Assembly: GCF_000340215.1 (NCBI RefSeq)
Contig: NW_006921536.1
Coordinates: 1,947,582 to 2,011,581 of the forward strand
Direction of reading: 5' to 3'
DNA: 64,000 bases
Origin: Pseudocercospora fijiensis CIRAD86
Lineage: Eukaryota > Ascomycota > Dothideomycetes > Mycosphaerellales > Mycosphaerellaceae
Part shown: piece after piece, positions 56,764 to 64,000 of the stretch
How positions within the stretch are numbered: position 1 is the stretch's first letter
Layout: each line of letters starts with the position of its first letter
Notes under the pieces: model-generated
What the model saw: the letters and a program-made list of their open reading frames with translations, nothing else
Database searches by the model: none
Told to the model about the DNA's origin: nothing
Made by a program: the position numbers and the translations under genes

Positions 56764-59204
56764 TTATACATCAACTCCAAGATCCCTAAGAAAAGCCGTG
56801 CTGTTCGGCGGGCGACCCAGAAACTCTTCAAGAATCTTGTCATAATCCTTCGTCGCACCAGGTTCTAGGACAGTTTTCCTCCATTTGGCCCCGACCTCGC
56901 GGCTGAAAGGATCCTTCTTAAATGCAGTGTAGAAGACATCTTTGGCATTGATCAGGGCCCAGGTATAGGAATAGTACCTGCCTTCATATCCGCCACTCAT
57001 GATGTGCGTGAAAGTCGTCTGGCCGTGACCCCAGGCAAAGCCCTTCCCAGCGCCAACTTCCTTATTGCCCGGAATGTTCGGGTCCAAGACCTCAGGACCG
57101 TCACGACCACTGTAGTCCTTATAGCCTTTGTTGTATGCCACAGTCTGATCGATCTTTTGGAGGTCTTCCCGCGACTTGGGATCATGAAGGATGTAGTCAT
57201 ACGCTGAAAAAAAGGCCTGCCCGAGCATGTATGACGCCGTAAACGCATTCTTGGAAAGTATTAGTTGCTTGATCAGATCGTCCGGAAACTTTTCTTCCGG
57301 TTGCTTAGTGTCTTTTTTGGCGTCTGTCCGCTCTTTCTGCCATGCCTTCAGAGCTTCTGGCGAGAGATAAGACCAGTGTTTGCTGAGTCGCTTGAGGACA
57401 GCAGGAATGTACGACCAATTTTCCATGAGCTGAGAAGGCATCTCCACCCAGTCACGCGGTGTATTTGTACCGTGGAAGCGGCCATATTTCACCTTCGATG
57501 TCAATCCGTGCATGCAATGACCAGCTTCGTGGAGGATAGTCTGGATTTCGCTGCGCTTGATGAGTTGCGGCTTCGCCGTATTCGAATCGCTCTTCTTGAA
57601 ATTGCAGAAGAGGCCCACAGACGGGTAGGTACGCGAGCCATCTGGGTTCTCAAATCCGGCAACGAAAGGCATCATAAACGCACCAGGGGCTTTTGCCTCA
57701 CGGTAGTATAGATCGACATATAAATAGCCAATAAAATCCCCCTTGGTGTCGTCCGCATCGTCCCATACAGCATAAAGGGTGACGTCTGGTGCCCAGAAGA
57801 GATCTGACCCATTCTTCGTCGGAGACAGATCGTCAAGATCTTTCCCAGTGATAGCAATGAAATTGAGGGCATAGATCTGCTCGTACATTTCGAGGAGCCG
57901 CTCGAACATGTAGTCTGCCGGGAACCATTCCTTGAGGTAGTCGACATCCAGCTTGTACTCGTCCTCGTATATTCTCGAAGTGTAGTAATAATCATCCCAA
58001 AGGTACAGGTGGTCGGCATTGCCAGTTTCATTCTTCTTCCAGTCTTTGATATGCTGTATTTCCTTGGGCAGTTTCTCAAGCATTGGTTTCTTAACGTCTG
58101 CCAAAAGCTTCTCAACTGCTTTGGGGGTCTTCGCCATCTCATCTCGCACTGCTAGCTCCGCGAAGCTGCTATAATTTAGTAGACGGGCCATCTCATCTCG
58201 CAGCGTGATCAGCTTCTGTATGACCTCCAAATTGGATGGGGCCGTCTGTGAACTTGTGTACGTGATGAGACGCCGCACAGTCTCGTTCTTCGCATGCGAA
58301 ATGACTGCTCCATAATCGGGACTTGCCATGCCGAGCCCAAATTTGCCTTGGTTCTCGCCAGTGCCCTTTGGAAGGCCATTCAAGGTTTCTAGAGGAGTGC
58401 CGTCTAACTCGTCTTTGGTAAAATACAGTGTCGTGTTGATCGCGTTCACAGTGTCTCCAAATTCAGACGTGAGTTTGGTGATACTGAGTGACAAGTTAGC
58501 TCTTGTGCCTGTGACTTCATACAGAAATCAAAGATTTACTTTTTGGAGATGTCCTGAAACCTTTTGAGCTCTCCGTCCGGGAGGTTCAGCCCATTGTTTG
58601 CAAAGCTGCGCCAAAACCTTTCAAGGAACAGGCGGTCCTCAGCGCTTAGCTTGGGATCTGGCTGCTTTTTCTGTTGCTGGTAAACGAAGTCGACACGAGC
58701 GAAAAGGTCCCTATTCCCCATTGTTTTCTCGTACCTCTCATCCAAAGGAATGGCGGATACACTAGAGAAGTTCCGAAGCCCTGCATCTGGGGATATAGAG
58801 GAATACGCATTAAGACCGTGCAGCACCAGAATAGAATCGTTCTCGTGGTCAGCATAAGGCTTGATGGTGTTGTTAAATGTTGCATCCTTAGGGGTCGCAG
58901 AGTTCTTGATGATGGTCTCGACTGTTGCTTTCTCATCGGCTACCAGTTTGTCCAGCAACTTCTGCAGCGACTCGACGGTGTCCTTGCCAAAGACTAGTGG
59001 AGGCTGAGGAGGTTTGGGATCAGCTGCTCGCTTGTTGTGACGGCCGTATGATGGTTGTTCGGGATTCAGACCTGGTCCAAATGCGTAGATTGTGCAGATT
59101 GCAAGCAGGAGAAGGACTAGAAGGACACAATGCCTTCCGAACCAGAATCCATTGCTATCCTTCGATTTCCGAGTTGCCGCATGCATTTCGCACCGCATCG
59201 TCAT
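56764..59204 (-). CDS. M3-family zinc metallopeptidase with N-terminal membrane anchor
   Basis: Thimet oligopeptidase-like (M3A) zinc peptidase, which cleaves short peptides. Two minus-strand exons, 59204-58540 and 58483-56764, joined by a 56-bp intron (GTAAAT, branch GCTAAC, acceptor CTCAG), give 794 aa. The catalytic HEAGH is at residues 540-544 and the third zinc ligand Glu569 lies 25 residues after the second His (DWVEMPSQ), the exact M3 spacing. Also present are the YVDLYYREAKAPGAF block and, near the end, WGHGQTTFTHIMSGGYEGRY. Residues 26-43 (CVLLVLLLLAICTIYAFG) form a signal anchor after a basic stretch, predicting a type II membrane protein with a lumenal or extracellular catalytic domain. 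That is unlike cytosolic saccharolysin (~700 aa) or the mitochondrial form. An in-frame stop directly precedes ATG 59204, so the start is firm. Confidence 0.93.
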
Positions 59205-59715
59205 GAGCTGTCACCGCGATTCAGAGCCAGATGGGAATGGCTCGAGAGTATCTACCGGTTACGGAGTCGATCTCCCAGCTTAAGGATGTCGGTCGCCAAG
59301 AGGTCAGTCAGTTGCTCTAGCGTTAAACAATTGATGGGAGGCCGCGACTGATGTACAGTAGGTAAGTAAGTTAGCATCGCAGCGGCAGTTACCTACGTGC
59401 CCGCTTTCATAGTTTCAGTAGCATGATCTACACCCTGTGGAAGAGCCTCCGAGCCCTGCGACTGCTGTCTTATCCAATGGGAGCAGCAGATTATGCCTGC
59501 ATTGAGTTACACTCTATATGTGTTTTGATCGACCAGGATCCTGCCTGCCTGTTGTCCGAGTGCCAACGTGGGAAAGTGGTGCGTCGTCGGGTTGGTTGAG
59601 GTGAACACCACGGAACTGTCGGGCCCTCGAGCTACTGACGTTAGGTATTATTGTGAGCGAGATAGATTTTCGCTTCCTCTCCTGACCTTCTGGAAGTGCT
59701 GAGGCAGCTGGCCAC
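59205..59715. other. Upstream region of the M3 peptidase gene
   Basis: About 500 bp with no supported gene; probably the M3 peptidase promoter. Confidence 0.4.
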
Positions 59716-59877
59716 ATGGGCAACGGCAGCGGCAACGGCAGCAACATCTCTGGCATGGACACGATTTCCGCTGATGGCAAGGAGAAGACGCTTCGCGCCC
59801 ATACGGTCGAGCTTATTCTACGGGTTGCATTGACGCTGGGTGGGATCGCAGCCTGCCTTGCACCAAAAGTGGACTAG
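59716..59877 (+). CDS. Small open frame, possibly a truncated membrane protein gene
   Basis: ATG 59716 gives 53 aa: a Gly/Asn-rich start (MGNGSGNGSNISGMD), then KTLRAHTVELILRVALTLGG, which looks like the beginning of a membrane helix in MARVEL-type fungal proteins (HTVELILR). The frame stops at 59877, ~210 bp before RIP-like repeat DNA begins, so the rest may have been lost or may lie behind an unrecognised intron. It could equally be a chance frame. Confidence 0.25.
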   Translation: MGNGSGNGSNISGMDTISADGKEKTLRAHTVELILRVALTLGGIAACLAPKVD

Positions 59878-60093
59878 AACACCACAATCCTTGTCAGTCG
59901 TTGCTATACATAGCTTGGTATACACACTCACCAACCGCGAGCTGATCTGGACTGAGAACATTAATATTCTCCTTCGGAGTCCGACACCACCGAGAAAGGG
60001 CTGCTGATAAAGGCCTCCTTCGGCACAGAGCTGCGTGCTACGAAGGGACACGCAGGCAATGTGAAGTAGCACAGTTCAGAGATGTAAAAACCT

Positions 60094-60256
60094 TAGTAAT
60101 TGTAATAGTAATAGTAAATAGTAAATAGTAAAGTCAAATTGGCAATAGTAATAGTAATAGTAATAGTAATCCTACAGAGAATTCTATAGTAATAGTAATA
60201 GTAATAGTAATAGTAATTACTATAGTAATATTACTATTACTATAGTAATTACTATT
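60094..60256. repeat. TAGTAA microsatellite with inverted part
   Basis: Many TAGTAA/AATAGT units on the plus strand, then ATTACTATT units, so the right end is partly the reverse complement of the left and could fold into a hairpin. It marks the sharp change from normal DNA to AT-rich DNA. Confidence 0.75.
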
Positions 60257-61200
60257 CTACTATTTAGTATAGTAAATTGTATTCTATACGAGTCCTAGCA
60301 TCTATTTTTCTAGAATATATTATAATATTTACTATAGATATATCTAGTAAAACTATAGAGATATTAATTTTTAAAATTCTAATAGTAGGTTCTTATAGAA
60401 GTTAATATCTTTATAGTTAAAATAGATAGACTATTAAAAAATTATGTATAGTTAAATTTTCTTTTACAACTGATTAAGTAGACTATATTACGAATACTAG
60501 TAAATTAAATAAAACAGCATTTATAAAGAACTACTTATTTATTAGTAATTCCTATTATATAAGTTATTATAGTAAACTGTTTTATATATAAGCCCTAATA
60601 CTTATTTTTCTAGAATATATTGCAATATTTACTAGAGCTATATCTAGTAAAACTATATAGAGCTTAATTTTCAAACGTTTTAGAATACATTTTTAAAGAA
60701 ATTAATATTATTATATGTTTTTTAGATATACTGATTTAAACTAAATCTATATCTAGCTAAAAAAGATCTAATCTTTCTTATATCTAAACTAAGTAGGCTA
60801 TATTACTAATTCTAATAAACTAAAATAAACTATATAAATTAATATTTATTATTTAAAGAGAATTAATTATTTATTAGTAATTACTATTATACTATCTATT
60901 CTACTAAAGTGCATCCTATATAAGTCCTTGTCTTTATTTTTCTTAAATATATTATAATATTTTCTAGAGCTGTATCTAGTAAACCTGGAGCGATATCAAT
61001 TTTAAAATAATTTAGAATATGCTTCTAGGCAAATTAATATCTTTATCGTTTTACTAGTTATAGTATAAAGAAAAATTATATATATAGTTAGAAAGATCTA
61101 GTTTTTTTACTACCTAATAGTACTAGGTTATAGTACTAACACTAGTAAAGTAAATAAAACTAGATCTAGAGAGAACTACTAATTTATTAGATATAGTAGC
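60257..61200. repeat. Three degenerate copies of a ~300-330 bp AT-rich repeat
   Basis: The block TATTTTTCTAGAATATAT followed by ATCTAGTAAA recurs at 60303, 60603 and (slightly changed) 60935, so spacings are 300 and 332 bp. Each copy ends near a TTATTAGTAATT stretch and contains a TTAATAT block and a TAAATAAAAC block. Copies differ by transitions and small indels. No coding frame seen. Confidence 0.6.
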
Positions 61201-61814
61201 TATTAATAGAAATATTAAAGAATTAATATATATACTAAAATGATTAGAAATCTCGTAATATAATATATCTAATTGTGTAGATACAGGGATAGCGATAAAA
61301 GTAACAGCATTTAAAAAGGCTATATATATAATAATTAGAAAATCAAAAAAACAGTCTTTTATATACTTAAAAATTATAGAATTTATTATAAAGCTATCTA
61401 GTTATCTAGAATTCGCTAGGAAAAAGGATATTTTTAATAATCTAAAATATATCTTACTTTAAATCTAAATATCTAAACAAATACTATATATATTAAGCTA
61501 ATATTAAAAATATAGACTATTAAGTATATATCGTATCTGCTTACAACTTGTTTTTCTAGAGTTTCTTACTAAACCGTCCTATAGAATTCCGTACGGTATT
61601 CGAAGCCTATTAAAGTTATTTCCTAATTTAGTAGTTCTAAATTAGGAAAGTTTCTACGAGCGGGGTTAGAGCGGAGTTAGAGCGGGGTATGTAGGGTATT
61701 ACTATACGTCTTATGCGACCGTATAGCGCAGTCTCTCTATCTAAACAAACTCGTAACGTAGACAAAGAATACAGAATAACTTAACAAATTCCGAATAAAT
61801 CTCTGCCTTTCGAG
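61201..61814. other. AT-rich region with a hairpin and short direct repeats
   Basis: Mostly AT-rich without a frame. A perfect 13-bp inverted repeat (TTTCCTAATTTAG, loop TAGTT, CTAAATTAGGAAA) lies at 61619-61649, followed at 61659-61688 by a 12-bp unit (GCGGGGTTAGA type) repeated two and a half times. Composition becomes more balanced towards 61814. Confidence 0.5.
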
Positions 61815-62358
61815 ATGCCTCGACAGCGCCGTTTTTACTATCCGTACGGCTTTAATGCCTACGATCACCGTTACGACTTTACTAGGTCCCTCGGTGAACG
61901 TGTTACGCTAAAGAAATACGGGTTTGTACTGCGATACCTAGGTTCGTTCGCTAATTCTGTTTCGAAGCCCGACTTAGCGTCGCGACTTCTTTGCTCTTAA
62001 GCATGCCCTTCGTAAGGTTTAGAAATATATAGACAAAATCAAGGACCTTAAGGCCGAGATTCGGACTCTAAACGAGCGTATCTACGACCTAGAAACGCGC
62101 CGTACGTACGCTACTACCCGCCTTTGAGGTTGCCGTCGCGTTTGCGTTTCTAACGGCTTTAGTCGCTGTTTAGCACAACGAGAATCTGCCGACAGTTATA
62201 CCGGGTCCCCTGCCTCTTCCGGAGCCCGAACTCGAGGATTTGCCAACTCTAAACTTCGAAGAATTTACCGCCGAACGTAAGTATAAACAGGAATACTAAA
62301 ACGAGTACTAATTTTTGTTTCAGAAATCGAAGAAATTCTCGGAGGCTTGGACATTTAG
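61815..62358 (+). pseudogene. Intron-bearing gene relic, small coiled-coil protein
   Basis: ATG 61815 opens MPRQRRFYYPYGFNAYDH. A 52-bp intron (61926-61977, GTACTG, GCTAAT, TTAG) would join LKKYGF to RRDFFALKHALRKV in phase, followed by a helical stretch (KYIDKIKDLKAEIRTLNERI). One TAG interrupts it at 62020-62022, where RIP of a Trp codon is a likely cause. The next part is ambiguous: a TGA at 62125-62127 ends the helical frame. A clear second intron, 62277-62323 (GTAAGT, branch TACTAAT, TTTCAG, 47 bp), joins FEEFTAE to QIEEILGGLDI before TAG at 62356-62358. The splice signals argue for a once-expressed host gene or transposon-borne gene. Family not recognised. Confidence 0.35.
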
Positions 62359-62474
62359 AGCTACTAAGGTCGCTCTAAGATAGGCTATATATAGCCTATA
62401 TAACTACCAAATACTATCGTTAGTTAGGGGTAATCTAAAACCCTACTAAAATCTTAATTTAGGCCTTGTTTTTC

Positions 62475-62937
62475 CAACGCAATCTAACGCTAAGGTAGTA
62501 TAGTTTCGGGACTAAATAGTAGTATTGTAGGTCGAATTTAGTCTCAATCTATCCTATATAATAATAGAATTTATATCGTATACGTAGGAAGGCTATAAAA
62601 GCCCTAGAAGCCGGGGGGCCCCCGATATTAGACTTTGAGAAATCTAACGCAATCTAACGCTAAGGTAGTATAGTTTCGGGACTAAATAGTAGTATTCTAG
62701 GTCGGACTTAGTACAAATCTATCCTGTATAACAATAGAATTTATATCGTATACGTAGGAAGGCTATAAAAGCCCTAGAAGCCGGGGGGCCCCCGATATTA
62801 GACTTTGAGAAATCTAACGCAATCTAACGCTAAGGTAGTATAGTTTCGGGACTAAATAGTAGTATTCTAGGTCGGACTTAGTACAAATCCATCCTATATA
62901 ATAACAGAATTTATATCGTATACGTAGGAAGGCTAAT
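62475..62937. repeat. 170-bp tandem repeat, about 2.7 copies
   Basis: The anchor TAAGGTAGTATAGTTTCGGG starts at 62491, 62661 and 62831, an exact 170-bp period. Two copies contain TATAAAAG (62594-62601, 62764-62771) and a G/C palindrome GGGGGCCCCC (62614-62623, 62784-62793); the third copy stops before these. Copies 2 and 3 are closer to each other than to copy 1. Confidence 0.85.
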
Positions 62938-63155
62938 AATCTCTAATACAAAGATTTCTAGTGTTTAAATAGAATAACCCTTAATTATAAAATAGTATCC
63001 TCTCTAGATCTTAGTCTTATTATATTTCTTTCCTATACTGTAGTATTAGACTAAGCCAGTACTATTAGTACTTATAAAGCCAAGATTTAGTATTATAGTA
63101 GTATATTTTTCTATTTTTCTTTATATTTATACTATAAGCTATACTAACTTCTAAT
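62938..63155. other. AT-rich spacer downstream of the hAT transposase
   Basis: No frame or motif recognised. It should hold the 3' end of the hAT element, but I could not find a convincing terminal inverted repeat. Confidence 0.35.
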
Positions 63156-64000
63156 CTAATTAAAACCTATTTCAGCGTCTAGGTCTATATCTTCATTGTC
63201 TATATCTAAAGCATCGTAGTCTTTATCTTCACTAAATACTTCTTCGTCTTCACTTAGAAGCCCTATAGTTTGTTCTAATTCCTCTAAATCTAAATCTTCC
63301 TTAGTAGCCTTTCCTTTTCCTTTATTACTCGAACTAAATGCTTCTAGAATTCTTTCTGTATCTACTTCTTTATCTTTTATTATATCTTCTTCGTCTTTAA
63401 TAACCCCTAGACTCTTTAATATAATAAGTCTCTTAAGATTCTCCGAGCTAAGTCTATTACGTTTCTTTGTTAATATATCGACTGCTATAGAGAACTACGA
63501 CTCGCTAGGTACCGAGGTTGCTAATATAGATAGCCAATCTCGAGCTATATTATAAATAATAGGTAGTCTATACTCCATACTTCTATAATAATCTTCTAGT
63601 AAATTTGTATTATTCCTATCTTTCGGTACTCTAGGCTCGGATAAGTAGGTCTCTAACTCGTCCGTTTCTAATCGTACTTTATTATCTTTAATATAGAATT
63701 CGTCGTCGCCGCTATCGTTATTATTCGTTCTAGAACTGCTAGCAACCGTAACTTGCGATTCGTTATAAATATCTGTGCGGCCCCTAGTACTATTATACTC
63801 GCTTTTATAACTATTATATATTTCTCTCAGATAATCTTTTACTTCATCTATTATAATAGGGCTAAAGTTAAGCGGAGGACTTTCTAAAACTTGTAACTTA
63901 AAACACGGATTTAGAACCGTTATAACTAGTAAGTCTTTTAGTTTATTAAATGTAACTGTTTTACTATTACTATCTAAAACGGTCGTATCTTTAATAGGAT
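63156..64000 (-). pseudogene. hAT-family transposase, C-terminal part, cut by the window edge
   Basis: A minus-strand frame is open from the right edge to a single TAG at 63497-63495, then continues in the same frame to TAG at 63158-63156. It contains the hAT dimerisation domain: ELETYLSEPRVPKDR, YYRSMEYRLPIIYNIARDWL, SILATSVPSES, KKRNRLSSENLKRLIILKS. The interruption falls in the conserved PSExxFS motif and could be a Gln codon changed by RIP. An acidic tail of ~80 residues (EDEEVFSEDKDYDALDI) follows. Upstream residues (LKDLLVITVLNPCFKLQ; IIIDEVKDYLREIY) fit the region before the dimerisation domain. Catalytic residues are outside the window. Confidence 0.7.

Noticed and set aside
56378..56845. 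Protein-like plus-strand frames between the coiled-coil gene and the M3 peptidase gene
   Set aside because: No ATG, in-frame TAA, no domain, and the 3' part is antisense to the M3 peptidase; possibly a decayed gene but not supportable.
58484..58539. Alternative 38-bp intron ending at 58502 in the M3 peptidase gene
   Set aside because: It also keeps the frame, but is shorter than fungal introns normally are; the 56-bp version has a GCTAAC branch site and CAG acceptor and matches the other introns here.
62475..62937. CRISPR-like array
   Set aside because: The 170-bp units are repeats without unique spacers, and the genome is fungal; it is a plain tandem repeat.

Overview
The window comes from a filamentous ascomycete nuclear genome, most likely a Dothideomycete-type plant-associated or saprobic fungus; the lineage is an inference. 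The evidence is GT-AG introns of about 48-62 bp, often with CTAAC/CTGAC branch sites close to the acceptor, typical fungal gene families (F-box proteins, SDRs, GID7/WDR26, eukaryotic glutathione synthetase, an Snf2 ATPase, an M3 peptidase), and transposon DNA mutated in the pattern of repeat-induced point mutation (RIP): C-to-T and G-to-A changes, TpA excess, and Trp TGG codons turned into TAG.

Layout. 1-8864 is gene-bearing DNA: a LisH-CTLH-WD40 protein (GID7/WDR26 type), an F-box gene, a broken F-box-like locus and an SDR. 8865-43799 is one 35-kb nest of retrotransposons that can be fully unpacked. A Ty1/Copia element (minus strand, 170-bp LTRs, target duplication ATGGA) received three Ty3/Gypsy insertions (duplications ATTAT, CCTAG, CTTTA), and the third of these received a fourth (CTAAG). 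Removing the insertions leaves a Copia element of about 6.43 kb. 43891-59204 is gene-bearing again: a multi-pass membrane protein, glutathione synthetase, a 1736-aa Snf2-family ATPase, a small membrane protein, a coiled-coil protein and a membrane-anchored M3 metallopeptidase. From about 60.1 kb to the right edge the DNA is AT-rich and RIP-like: a TAGTAA microsatellite, three degenerate copies of a ~300-330 bp repeat, an intron-bearing gene relic, a 170-bp tandem repeat, and the C-terminal half of a hAT transposase running off the edge.

How it fits together. The host genes are ordinary single-copy housekeeping or regulatory genes with no obvious pathway cluster. The most informative biology is in the transposons. 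All four Gypsy copies carry, directly after the 5' LTR, an 11-nt site perfectly complementary to an 11-nt stretch inside the LTR, as expected for self-priming of the Tf1/sushi/MAGGY kind. The Copia element instead has a primer site matching the anticodon arm of a Met tRNA, as in half-tRNA priming. The RIP footprint stops inside the Copia LTRs. All splice sites, domain calls and priming models are read from sequence by eye; no search was run.
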